Shown here: one piece after another, positions 22,076-33,136 of the stretch | How positions within the stretch are numbered: the stretch's first letter is position 1 | Layout: the number at the start of each line of letters is the position of its first letter | Origin: Trichoderma breve | Lineage: Eukaryota; Ascomycota; Sordariomycetes; Hypocreales; Hypocreaceae | Reading direction: 5' to 3' | DNA: 64,000 bases | Assembly (NCBI RefSeq): GCF_028502605.1 | Contig: NC_079235.1 | Coordinates: 1-64,000 of the forward strand | Made by a program: the position numbers and the translations under genes | The notes under the pieces: generated by a model | The model's input: the letters and a program-made list of their open reading frames with translations, nothing else | Database searches by the model: none | Told to the model about the DNA's origin: nothing

Positions 22076-23092
22076 TTAGGCATATCTCAATCGTTGTCCA
22101 ACGTCAAGCTTCGCCGCCTTGTCCAAAATGGCTGTTCCGAGCGCAATATCGCTAAGACTTAGTCCACGATGCCAGAACAATATCGTTTCGTCGTCGCTCT
22201 CTCTGCCCTTTTTCAAGCCCGCCACGATCTGGCCCATCTCCGCATGGAGATTCTCTTCTGTCAGCTTGTCGTTGTCCACATGCTGCCGCAAGGCCCCTAG
22301 TGGCAGACCCTTGCGACACTGGCCCCAGTCGTCGACGATCATTTTGTCCATAATGTCTGTCAGTGAAAGCTCCAGGGCACTCATTGTGCCATAGGGCATC
22401 ACCAGCGCACCCTTCTTTATCCAGCTTGTCTTCAGCAAAGGTTCGGGTGCTGGCAACCGTGACGCTTCAACGATAATGTCTGCTCCTACAATGGTCTCTT
22501 CCCAGTTATCCAGCACGCGGATTGGCCTCCCTAGCTCCTTTTCCAGTCTCGCACCCAGAGCTTCACGACTCTCTTTGCGCTTGGAATGGATGCGAATCTC
22601 ATCAAATTGGAAGAGACTGGCTAGTAGACGGATGTTCCAGTAGGAGCTGCCACGGGCGCCAATATGTCCCAAGATTTTAGGCTTACTGGGTGCCAGATAC
22701 TTTGCTCCCAGGGCTGTAACTGCGCCAGTGCGCATGTCCGTAATAGATGTCGCATCTATAACTGCCTTGGGCACGCCGGTGTCTGGGTCGAACAAGTTCA
22801 AGATACCAAACTCGGAGGGTAATCCGTGCTTGTAATTGTCAACAAAATCCCCGACAACCTTGACGCCTGCCGCATTAAGCGGATGAACGACGCCGCGTAG
22901 AACGTTGAAGTGGCCTTTGGCTGAATCGCGCGGCACAAGATGCACTCGTGGTTCAATGACTGCTTGCTTGCGTCCCTGCGCATCAAGCGCCTTCTCAACG
23001 GCCTCTAGTATCTCCGAATCAGTAAGCTCTAGTGCCGCAATATCTAGGCCATTGAGGTATGTGATATGAATGGGCTCTGTCGTCGCGACCAT
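22076..23092 (-). CDS. Ornithine cyclodeaminase / mu-crystallin family enzyme
   Basis: The open frame begins at 23146, but the first 18 residues are a hydrophobic stretch unlike the family. MVATTEPIHITYLNG at 23092 is the better start, giving about 338 residues. The Rossmann fold is ILGHIGARGSSYWNIRLLASL, preceded by DMRTGAVTALGAKYLAP, which is the family's substrate and cofactor region. Members make cyclic imino acids (proline-type) from diamino acids, or reduce ketimines with NAD(P)H. The function may be ketimine reductase or opine-like. It converges with the dioxygenase gene. Confidence 0.88.
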   Translation of the reverse strand: MVATTEPIHITYLNGLDIAALELTDSEILEAVEKALDAQGRKQAVIEPRVHLVPRDSAKGHFNVLRGVVHPLNAAGVKVVGDFVDNYKHGLPSEFGILNLFDPDTGVPKAVIDATSITDMRTGAVTALGAKYLAPSKPKILGHIGARGSSYWNIRLLASLFQFDEIRIHSKRKESREALGARLEKELGRPIRVLDNWEETIVGADIIVEASRLPAPEPLLKTSWIKKGALVMPYGTMSALELSLTDIMDKMIVDDWGQCRKGLPLGALRQHVDNDKLTEENLHAEMGQIVAGLKKGRESDDETILFWHRGLSLSDIALGTAILDKAAKLDVGQRLRYA

Positions 23093-24109
23093 CTTTGCTG
23101 CTGTTAGTACGTAGACTGCTATGCTCAAACAAAGTGCCGCAATCAATGGTAACTTTTACAAGACAAAATAGCTTTTTATATGTAGCGCGGCGGGTACAGC
23201 ATGGCTTAGGCCCTCATCTAATATCAAGTCACATTTTGCTGATGCAGACGGAGTACGCAGTATGGAGTCAGCGGTAGCATTGCGTGCTCTTCGATCTCCG
23301 CTCCGGGATCGGCAAGCATCTGTGCCATAATAAAGCAGTGGAGGTGTATGCAATAATCAGTCATCCGCGCGCTCTCGAGGGCCCATCTGGCAACCAAAAC
23401 GAATTGCTCCATTCTCGACTGTCCTGGAGGCTGTCTAGCAGAGACGCCATAACACTTGAAACGGTAGGTACCAGTCGAATGTGATTTCGACTTTGACAAT
23501 CGAAGCTACCAATTGGCTTCACTAGCTCATCATTGAGAGGGTAAATCTGCTAATCACTATAGGTGAACTTGCTCCGAGGTCTAGGATAATTTTTTAGATA
23601 AAAAAACTCCATTACTTTCATACTTGTCGAATATCGTGTGAAGGCAATGCTTGGTGCAACATCGTTATGACATTCCCTGACTTAGTTGCTCTTCAATTGA
23701 CGGACCAGATTCGCGGTGATGGCGTTAATTAGAATGCAATGTACGTTTCCTTGGAGGTCATGCAAGTGAGAACGGGCGAATTGCTTACAGTGTCGTTCCC
23801 GCGCATGGACAGCCAACAGCTCTGACTGATATTGCAAAGGATATACATGCTCACGGTAAAATTCACAAAGCGTTGCAACAAGTGGTAGCATTCACCTCAA
23901 ACAATTCATGACACTCGTAATAATTACTAGCTTTGGTGCAAAATAAACTATCAAAGTTTGAGGTTGCTCAAGCATTTAAAGATTAGCCAGGGCATGGCTG
24001 CTAAGACTTTTGCACATTGAACATGGCCACGCTCATCAAACTTTAAGGTTAACGCGACTAGTACACTTGCAAATGTAGATGATATAGTAATTTAGAGTTC
24101 GTATAAGGA
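23093..24109. other. Stretch without a supportable gene; possible decayed exons on minus strand
   Basis: About 1 kb. Two minus-strand open frames, around 23224-23499 (SARQPPGQSRMEQFVLVARW) and 23682-23891 (ATLCEFYREHVYPLQYQSE), have protein-like composition. They do not connect into one model, and I recognise no family. They could be remnants of a lost gene. Confidence 0.3.
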
Positions 24110-25430
24110 TTATCCCTCTATCCAAGTTTCGAGAACACCTCCTGGCAGGAATGCATGTATAGTGGCATATCTACTGTGATATAACCGCAAGTACGAGGAA
24201 ATAGAGGGGCATTCTACTCTAGCCCTCAGCTCAATCCACCATATACTGCGACCAGCTTTGCGATACCATAAATACATCAATAAAAGCGCAATAGGATCTT
24301 TTCTTTGCAATAAGGATTTGAAAGGGCCACATATACAGCGGGTGAAGACTTCTGTTTGCCCTATGGTGACCTGATTATCTGAGAGCCGTTGGATCTCAGA
24401 TACGGCATGAGCGGCTTTAAAATACGGGTTGTTTTCCGTTGTCGATGAGTCTTCAAGATGACAGACGCTAGCCAAGGCTGTTAACATGCCATCTATACCT
24501 TTCTCTGGTAGAGGAAAGTTCATTTCCGCGAAAGTTGACTTCATGATACAGAATAGACTGTCCGAGCGTAGCGGGTTAGCTATACACCATAGAGACATTT
24601 TACCCGTGTTGATGCGTAACCATTCCAGATCCGTGGGCTCAGTAGGTTTAAGGGGCCACGATTCTTCAGGTGTAGTAGCATCAGGAGTCGAAAAAGACAA
24701 GACGGCTAACGCAGCTGCTGTTCCCCAGATTGCATCCTTATCCTTGATTTCAATTGGTTCATTTAACCTTTTGTTGAAAATCGCTAAGCTTTGAGACCGG
24801 TGATAGCACTCTTCTACCGAGAGACGGCAGTCCGACGATTGAGTCAAATGACGGTCATACGCATAGGCCACTGCTATGGAGGCGTGCATCAAGAAAGGGT
24901 TCTGCGGAGATTTTATGTTACCATGGTCCCGGTAGTACAATGGAGTAGATATATAGCCTATCATCTGCTGAATATAGACAGGGCTCAGCCCTCTGACGAA
25001 ACTTACGAAGAAGGCTAAGGCCATGAGGCTGCGATTCACTTGGACCATTTTAGGGTCGTCTGGAGTAATGAGGCTTCTTCCTAGATACCTAGTCACAAAA
25101 TCCTGACACTTTGAGTCTAGTTGATAAAAGTTTGATCCATCAGATGTCCACACAGAGCTGCTGGGAGGTGCTTGAAGCACCGTTCCTTGTCTAGCGAGCT
25201 GCGATGCATATATAGCAGGATCACAGGTGAAGGGCTGCAGGTCAAGAACATCAAGTCTGAAGTTGCATAATACCCCGAATGAAATGCATCTCTTGCAGCA
25301 CGGTTTGCTTTCATCACACTACCAGCCCAAGAATGGGGTTAGCGATGTATCATTTTAGTAAACAGCCGAGATATACTACCTTGACTTTTCTGAGCTTGCA
25401 ATTCCGGCAGCCAAATCTCGACCTCGTCAT
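24110..25430 (-). CDS. Zn2Cys6 transcription factor (Upc2-like layout)
   Basis: Two exons (25430-25380 and 25318-24110) give about 419 residues. The intron splits the zinc cluster: exon 1 ends GCRNCKLRKVK and exon 2 begins CDESKPCCKRCISFGVLC. Joined, they make a full Cx2Cx6Cx6Cx2Cx6C motif. The C-terminal domain, with DAIWGTAAALAVLSFS and PLKPTEPTDLEWLRI, resembles the ligand-type domain of Upc2-like sterol and stress regulators. A CYP51 gene lies 9.3 kb away, so a sterol link is possible but unproven. The motif is invisible unless the intron is removed. Confidence 0.85.
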
Positions 25431-25934
25431 GAATCTGCGTTCCCGAACCTTTGCTGGACAAGTCGGCGCCATATTTGGCTTGTTTCTGATGCTGCGGAAG
25501 AGTAATACTGGAATAACTGTGAGGGTTTTTCACAGCTCGAAATGATGAGACGAGCTCCCATCTCCCTAGCCCTTTACCTGGATATACAAGATTCTGATTG
25601 GCGGACGGCTGCATGAGCGACCATATGCTAACCCTTTTTCGCATATCACTATTAGCGGTCTGGAGCTTTATACTAGCCACCATTCGGGTACAGAAGCCTC
25701 CGATTGGCCGTTAGTTCACTTACAACTTGTCTCGCGGAGCAGAAGAGAGGTGATAGACCTAACAATCTCGTAGTCTCACAATTGCTTAGAGATAAAGAAA
25801 TGGGTATTTAATGTCAATTTGATCCTCCTGAAGAGCTAGAATAACCTTTAACCTTCTCTCATGACTCTTTGACCTCAAATCAAGTTGTCCAACAGCGCAG
25901 AACTTCCACTAACCCCAACTCTAATACCTACAAC
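25431..25934. promoter_or_regulatory. Divergent upstream region, Zn2Cys6 regulator / SnoaL-like gene
   Basis: 504 bp between divergent starts. No clear motif is seen. A minus-strand open frame here is the 5' leader read in another frame. Confidence 0.3.
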
Positions 25935-26435
25935 ATGGCATCCTCCTTCTCACTCCCCGCGGCCCTCAACCTACCCACAACTAGCAGTGAGAGCGTTGCG
26001 GACACTATTTATCGCTGCGCTTTGGCTTGGGACTCAAACGATGCAGCCCTATTCGACTCCAGTTTCATGCCTGACGGCATATTCGAAGTCAATGATCACA
26101 CCATGCAAAGCTTACCCGAAATCCATGCCAAGGGGCTCGCCCTAATCTTCAAGCTTGATACGACGCACATAGTCACCAACGTGCGTGTCCAAATGAGAGA
26201 GGAAAGTCAGGCTAGCCTGACAGCTACTGTGCTGGTACAACATTTTGTCAAGGGCAAGGGCATGGAACCTGGTCAAAGGAGCCTGATGTCAGGTAGTCTC
26301 TATTGCGCCGAGCTAGCCAATGACACAGATGGGCTGTGGAAGTTCAAGCACCTAAAGATCAGGTCTATCTGGGTGGAGGGTGACTATAGCATTATTGAAG
26401 ACAACTTTAGCGAGGTTGGATGGCAAATGGAGTGA
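25935..26435 (+). CDS. SnoaL-like (NTF2-fold) protein
   Basis: 166 residues from MASSFSLPAALN. The start at 25935 is preferred over the upstream in-frame ATG at 25869 because the fold begins after it. SVADTIYRCALAWDSNDAALF, then the strands TTHIVTNVRVQMREESQASLTATVLVQHF and WKFKHLKIRSIWVEGD, match the cone-shaped alpha+beta barrel of SnoaL_4-type proteins. Members act as cyclases, dehydratases or hydrolases on small molecules. It is divergent from the adjacent Zn2Cys6 gene, its possible regulator. The specific reaction is unknown. Confidence 0.82.
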   Translation: MASSFSLPAALNLPTTSSESVADTIYRCALAWDSNDAALFDSSFMPDGIFEVNDHTMQSLPEIHAKGLALIFKLDTTHIVTNVRVQMREESQASLTATVLVQHFVKGKGMEPGQRSLMSGSLYCAELANDTDGLWKFKHLKIRSIWVEGDYSIIEDNFSEVGWQME

Positions 26436-27111
26436 AAAGTAATCTTGAATACTCTCCATCTTGACCTCATAGCCAGGTTAAGTAATATATATGAATAGAA
26501 ACAAAACATCGGCACTACAAGAACAATATTCTTGTGAAAGATTGTGGGAACCTAAGTGATATACTGCGCTGTTATGAAGAGATCTGGCTGAGAAGATGGA
26601 AAGAGATGTAAATAGAATGTTGTTACAAAATAAAAAGACTTGCTATAATATCTGTAGACTGGTATCATTTCGGGTTGTTATCTACTGCGGTGCTGGCAAG
26701 ATGTCGTCTTGCAGCTGTTGGACCTCACAGACGCGTCAGCCGACGACTCTACTTCAAATTCTTACGACACAGTTGCAATTGCTTGTAGGGTGATCTTCCA
26801 GTAACTTAGCAAAATAAATACAACGCCAGTGGGTGGGCTCAACACCCGCTAAGCCTGAGCAGTTACATCGTCAAGACTCTAGAACATGGAGCCGTTCAAC
26901 TGGATAGGTAGGAGCCTGCCTTCGAGCCAATGTACAGCTGTTGAGCCTCTGAAACACTTAAATCAGCCTGGAACTCGCCAAAATGGTGGTGAAGGAACTG
27001 AGACACGCTATGTTAAAACTGGAATAAAAGATTGCGCTACGCATTCAATCGATCGAGGTCAATTAGTTTACTCTATGAACAGGACTGCTGAATCAATTTA
27101 ATTAGATCGTT
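26436..27111. other. Gene-free stretch
   Basis: 676 bp between convergent genes. No gene or clear repeat is seen. Confidence 0.3.
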
Positions 27112-28596
27112 CTATAGCGCATTGCATCCCTCGACCAATTTGTGTCTGTCTAAGTCATAAGCGTCGCCATCATAACCCTCCACAGTTGTCTTTCCCCTCC
27201 GGTTTCTGATCTTGCCGCAAAATACTGACCAAATTCCCTGCATGTTCTCTCTAACGAATCGTCCCGGGTGCAATAGATTAAAGACAAGGATCGCAAACAT
27301 CATTGGTGTGGCTTCCAAAAGATAGAAATACGCTTCGTATTTCGTCAATGCATTTCCCTTGGTGATACCACTCGAAAACTCGCTAAACCGATATATGATT
27401 CGGACTGTAATCATGCAGAGTGCAACGTACAGCGCCGCCTGGAGCGGGCCCCATTCAGCGCGTAGCAGATCTTTGAGCATGCTGCCTCTCACGACCCTAA
27501 CCTGGTCCATCTGCCACTGGAAGCGCATGCAAAGTACTAGAAAAATGACAATGATGCATTGCTGGAACCCAATGCCCCCCATGTAGATTTGAAGTGCTCG
27601 CTGTTGGGCTGCTGCCGAGGCGGTCGGAGAGGCCATGCCGCCACCAATCAGCTGGATAACGAAGGATACAATGTCTAGAAAAACGAAAATTGCGGCTAGA
27701 GTGACGGCTGGGATGCCTAAGACAGATTTCGACGGGTGGAACGCGTAAACAATGCGGCCAAATGTCATGTATGCGAAGGCATTGACCCCTACATATAACA
27801 TACAATAAGTTAGTACAAAAGGCTACCATATGTGTTGAAGTGGTGCGAGGCGAAAGATGTGCTTCACATACAAAGAGGAGCGAGCAAAATAAAAATCTGA
27901 AAGCACAGATAGATGCCCTCACTCTGTTGGTCTCGAGTTCTGATTGCCCGGAAGCTGAAGGCCATCGTCTCCCAGATTGAAGCCATTATGATGACCCAGC
28001 ACCACTTCTTTCCCGTCAATTCGTAAGTCAGTCATAAAAGAACCCATAAATCGTCCTGCAGTCCTGAGAAAATGACAAGACTTACGCACTTTTTTGTATA
28101 TGATGGCCTGCCATAGATGGACGCCCAGCAACAAGGCAAATATGACTGCGAATGCGACAGCCGCTTTAAATGCCGGGTAATATGTCCAAATTGCGCCACA
28201 TGTTCCTGGTGGCACGTAGCCGTTATGATCCGGAGTGATGGTCTGATGGCATGTAGGAATGGCGATGGCGATAGTCTGGGGATGGATGGTAACGTAGCTG
28301 TCTGTCTTGCCAGGGATGATGTTGAGGATTGTGGTCGTGAAGCTGTCGATATCATCCACGGCGACGGTGGTTAATGCTACTTGTTCTCGAACGCGGAGAT
28401 CGAGATTAGGGGAAATGGTGGAACTAGTAGGACATATAGTCGTGGTGATGGTTGGTGATGGTCCTCTCTGCGGCTGTGTTCTTGTTTGGATGGCGACGGC
28501 AGACACCAATAAAGGGAGTGCGAGGAGACGGAAAAGAAACATATCTTGAGAAGATCGTGCCGTATCGTGATGAGATAGGGCTGGCGGTGTAAGCAT
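27112..28596 (-). CDS. RTA1-like seven-helix membrane protein with long N-terminal region
   Basis: Three exons (28596-28090, 28007-27872, 27788-27112) give about 439 residues, or 421 from the inner Met at 28542. The inner start begins a signal-peptide-like MFLFRLLALPLLVSAVAIQT. About 110 Thr-rich residues follow and then seven helices. Splicing restores KKWCWVIIMASIWE and LLAPLWVNAFAYMTFGRIVYAF, family hallmarks of lipid-translocating exporter-like (RTA1) proteins linked to resistance to membrane-active compounds. The first junction (28089/28008) is the less certain one. The N-terminal region would face outside or the lumen and is unusually long. Confidence 0.83.
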
Positions 28597-29124
28597 GGCG
28601 TATGGCTTTATGGCTCTATCATGATTATCCTGATCTTCAGCAAACTTACTTAGCCATAAAGGAGACCATGGCGGCTTTTATATGCGATAGTCTTAAGTCA
28701 TGAGTGACAAGACGCGAGACAGACTGTACCATCTCACCATGATGCCTCAAGGTTCTGGTTCTGCACAGCCCTATTTCTCAAACACGCCTAAGCCTTCTAG
28801 GGCTTGCAAAGGGGGAACCCGTAGAGCAGTTTGTTCATAACTTATAAGTCACAGCTTTATTGATAGGCTGCGAGTGAGCAATAGGGCCTGTCCAGAAATT
28901 CCAAGTCACTTCGTAAACTCGTTTAGTAAATATTAGCAAATTATACGGACATAGCTGATATATCGGAGTACACGCAGTTACGGTGCTCCATATGTCACAG
29001 TGGGGCCAGTCCGAGTCTGAGATTCCGAGAGAAGGTAGATATTTTGGCATTTAATGCCGTCACTCCGCCTCACAATTGGGTCCAATCCGAACTTCGGCGC
29101 TCTAGTAATGCTGATTGTTTGTTT
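28597..29124. other. Gene-free stretch
   Basis: 528 bp. Promoter of the RTA1-like gene and 3' flank of the next regulator. No gene is seen. Confidence 0.3.
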
Positions 29125-31107
29125 TTATCGAATTAATACCCAGTCTTGTCGGGCTTCGATGGCACCGGTCTTTGTCTTTACTAACAATGTGATTTTCCTC
29201 CTTACTTCATCTTCTCCCCAGCGAGGAATGCGGATGCGCTCGACGTCTTCTAAAGAGTAATCTAGGATCCTCATCCCATCACTTGGCAGGCTATTGAGAG
29301 AGGTTCTGTCGCCAATCGGCACCGGAATCTCAGCCACAGACGCTGACGTCCACGTCGTTGATGACGATGAAAAAGAGCTTGGAGAGTCAACGGCCGCCAC
29401 TACATCCAGTTTGATACCGTGCTCCATCTCGACAATACGCGTACCGATCGCACTCATTGTTGCGCAGTCCCACATTGACTCACGTAGGCAGGCGATGGCA
29501 GACTGGAGAGCGAGAGCCTCAAGTCTCAGTGGCAGATAGCGACACTTGAGCACGACAAAGTGAATTAAAGGACCGAACCCCATGGTGAAGGAAAAGATTC
29601 CACGTGAAGGCTCAACGAGACTGCTTGTCGTCCTCGCCCGCGTCTTCATCTTCATCTTGGCCCGTTTCGCTAGGTGAATGATGCGCTGAAAGCTGCCGAA
29701 GTGGGCGTCGTACTCCGTCTCATTCACGGTCAAGCACGTGCTGGACCAGATCTGGGCAACGAGCCAACGGACCTCCAGCAGGGCAAAAAACTCTTCATCA
29801 TTGTCATCATCATGCGCATGTGTATGCACCTTCATCTCTCGTTCATTCGATAGATTTAGTCGCAGTGGCATAGCGGAAAAGGCATACCACCACAAGGCCA
29901 GGTCGTCTTGCAACTTTTTTTGTTGCGCAATGAGAGTGCCCAAGTCTAATGAGAAATCTGGCTTCGTCTTGGTATTAAATTTGTGGCCAGCAGCCATGCG
30001 AACGAGCCTGACACTGCGACAGAGCAGCAAGTCGAGAGCCGCCTGAGCCTCTGTCTCGGAAACAAACGACGAGCCCACGGGAATACTGCCTATGTCGAAA
30101 GGCGATGGCATGTCTGGTATATCAGGGATACGCTCGCTGAAGAAGAAAGGGAAGATGCCCAAGTGACAGAAGAAGGAGGCTAGGGAAACCGAGAGTTCTG
30201 TCTTGGAGCTAGCGAGGGTAGGGTTATTGAGCAAAGTGAGTCCATGCGTGACATGTCGTATTGCTACATCGCCCTGGCCGGTGAGGAATTCAATACATAT
30301 AAAAATGACGCATGCGATGAGTACCGTCTCGACACTCATCGTCTTGGAGGCCACGAGGTGTTTGATGGCTGAATTGTATCGTCGGATGGCAGCGCCGTAA
30401 TGATGATGGCTTGTGTTCATGCTCACGCTCCTTGGAGACTGAGCAGCAGCATAAGATCTACTCTCCCACCGCTGTTGCCATTCGATCCGATGATACTCGT
30501 ATAAGAGACTGACCGCCAAAGTGGCTTCGCGAACCGCCACCTCTTGAAGATATACCCGAGGAACTGTGTGCGTCCAAAAGGAACCGCGCAGAGCCCCGTC
30601 CAGTGCCGGCGCCACAACCTCTACGAAGAAGTAGAACCCACGAAGCTCTGCCGCATCTGATCCTGCGGTGCTGGAAAGACCCATGGGCAGAGACATCGAC
30701 ACATTGAGAGCAACAGTTCCAGCAAATAGAGGAGGAGGAGCCACAACATTCATATTCTTTATGTTATTATTCGTATCAGATGCCTTCTGGCGAGGGCGGA
30801 GAAGTTCTTCCCAGGAGTAGTGGCCGGTGGGCTTGGCCTGGTAGCCTGCACACGCTCGGCCAGTAGACGTGCATTTGCAGCATGCTGGGCGTGTCTCATC
30901 GCACTTGATTTTACGTTTTCTGCGTGCATCAAGAATGCAAGATGAGCATCAGTGCATTATGACTAGGGCTTGTGACAAAACCCAATGGATCATCATCAGG
31001 GTCGAAGGGATAAAGGAGTAAAGTGGGCGTCAGATAGTCAGACTTCATGATACGTACTTGCATGTTATACAACCGGTGCGGACCTTGACGCTGCCTTTTC
31101 GGCCCAT
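29125..31107 (-). CDS. Zn2Cys6 transcription factor
   Basis: Two exons (31107-31058 and 30919-29125) give about 614 residues. Exon 1 starts MGRKGSVKVRTGCITC. The 138-nt intron interrupts the zinc cluster, and after splicing it reads GCITCKKRKIKC then DETRPACCKCTSTGRAC. Next comes YQAKPTGHYSWEELLRP and a long helical regulator domain (YNSAIKHLV...VLIACVIFICIEFLTG...AIRHVTHGLTLL). A start at the internal Met 30753 would lose the DNA-binding domain. The target is unknown; it lies beside the RTA1-like and SnoaL-like genes. Confidence 0.85.
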
Positions 31108-31765
31108 CCCGATGAAGTTTACACAAGAGGGTCAGAATGAGCACTTCTGAGTAGAGAGTGCATATAATGTGGAAAGAGAGTGGCCAGGCCATGTCATGTC
31201 ATAGAGCGCGGTTCAGAAAGAACAGAGAACAAGCAATCGTCCGCCAAGTTGGGCTTTTTTAGAGTTACAATAGACCACGAATCAATTCGTAACGGCGGCT
31301 AGTTTAATCTCCGCTGCGGGGCAAATGCGAGCAAAGTTGCCAAATTGGGTCTGGTTAGCCAAAGATGCGAAGGAATCGCCAAGCTGCGACGCGTTGCCGG
31401 CTTGGGGGTCTCTATAGTCCTCCTTGAGGCTCAATATTCACAGCCCCAAGGGCGTGGCTGCGCCTTCTTATCATTTGACGAAGCATCACGAATTGCGCAG
31501 TACTGGAAACAGAAATTTTGTACAATATACCACCTGCTAGCTAAGTACAGATTAATATCATCGAGAGCTGTCCCCGATTGATAGCAACACTTTCATGTAA
31601 GTGACTAATCCGTAAGTTTCGTACACTCTACTCCTCAAACACCATCCCAAACGCTATGGGTCATCATACGTTATTAAACCACAGACCAGCTTTCAAAACT
31701 CCGGGAATGACTGGGTCCGAGACACGGTTGAAGAGTGCCGCAGCGGTAAGAGAAGACAGCAGCGG
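31108..31765. other. Gene-free stretch
   Basis: 658 bp. A short plus-strand open frame (31345-31581) has no supporting features. Nothing else is seen. Confidence 0.3.
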
Positions 31766-32371
31766 CTAAACCGCTAGCTTTGCTCTTGCGACATCATTTA
31801 TTCTATCTTCTACCACCGTTTGGTCCATAAACACTTCCAAGTCTATAATTTTACCTCTGTGCATACTGTCTTCCAGAAGTGTGAAGACGCACGCGCATGG
31901 CACCAGAAACTCTTCTTCAGACGGGTCACCCCTAACACAGTATCGCACATCAAATACAGCCCATATCCTGGAGCCGGCCAAATCTGTTATGAGACTGTTA
32001 GTATGGCACATCGCTTACTTAGGGGAACATTGGAAGTGGCGCACCAAAATATCGATGCGTGTGAGACAATGAACTGAGGCTAGCGAACCGTGCTTTTACC
32101 ATTTCTTCAATCTTGCTCGCTCCAAGGATAGCTGGATAGGTTGAGAACCGCAGTGTTGCCTCTGGCGCGTAGACTGTACTTGTTTGGGTCGGATCCAATC
32201 CATCTTGACTAGAAGCAAAGTATATACTTTGTTAAAGTGAAGATCTTCTACAGGGTAGTTCAGTTAGAAATTCAACCTTTTCAACCACATATCGACTTCA
32301 TCGTGCGAAGTCGGAAAGAAAAGTTCGTTGTTGCTCTTTGTAACTTCTATGCCATCCGATGCCACTGCCAT
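31766..32371 (-). CDS. SnoaL-like (NTF2-fold) protein, second copy
   Basis: Three short exons (32371-32277, 32208-32045, 31983-31766) join in phase to give about 158 residues. The order fits the SnoaL fold: HDEVDMWLKSQDGLDPTQTS, then EATLRFSTYPAILGASKIEEM, FASLSSLSHTHRYFD, LAGSRIWAVFDVRYCVRGD and FLVPCACVFTLLED...GKIIDLEVFMDQ. It is not closely similar to the SnoaL-like protein at 25935. Such proteins are often tailoring enzymes in specialised-metabolite clusters. Only the last exon is visible as a plain open frame. Confidence 0.75.
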
Positions 32372-33136
32372 GTCCGTTTTACTGATAAAAATAACGTCGT
32401 GGCGTCTGTGTTGATCTGTTGCCAAAAAGTTATGTTAATTAACAAATCCTCAATCAAACACGCAGTTTGGCGAAATATTGGGTTTAGGCTACGTACCTTT
32501 AGTTGATAATATTGCAGCAATTGCTGTGCCTAGAGCAGAGAGTGAAGCCAAATCTTAAGACCATAATCTACTCTTATTCAAGATACTTTAGTAGCTTTTG
32601 TATACAGATCATGTCTCAATACGCACAAATACAGGCATGAGCTACTCAGCGTGAGGCTAAAGTGGGCACATTGTTTAGTGGCATTGACGATGTTAGTGGC
32701 GGAGAGAAGTGGATTCGGCTGGGCAGGCGAGCGTCTGGGGTAGTTACGAGTATTAATAATGAGGATGATGTATTTGCTGGTCCGGCGCCGATGAAGCGGA
32801 CGGTTGAGACTCGTTGCTAAGTTTACAGTGCATGTTGTTTCCAATCTATGAGAATTTACTTTAATATTGCTAAAAGATAGTCTATTCTATGGCTTTGTTA
32901 GACGATATTATATAACCATTTAATCCCACAAAGTTCTGTCATAAAGTGGCGTGTTTTCTGTATGATTTTGTAGCTATTAGTGGCAGCCGATGCAGCATTT
33001 TTCTTTGTACTGATACAAGACTCTTTCAAATGTAATTCCTATACTCCAGTTGACCAATTTGCTTATTCCAACAGATGCCCAGCTCGCAACGTACCATGAC
33101 TCCGGACAAGGACCGGTCGCCGTTCAGCTTGTTCTT
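32372..33136. other. Gene-free stretch
   Basis: 765 bp, AT-rich. Short open frames only, none supported. Confidence 0.3.

Noticed and set aside
25339..25683. Separate minus-strand gene upstream of the 24110 regulator
   Set aside because: The zinc-cluster exon lies here in a different frame; this frame is a shadow.
29125..30753. Regulator without a DNA-binding domain starting at 30753
   Set aside because: An upstream exon and an in-phase splice supply a complete Zn2Cys6 motif.
31345..31581. Short plus-strand gene
   Set aside because: No domain, no supported start context, and composition typical of chance frames.
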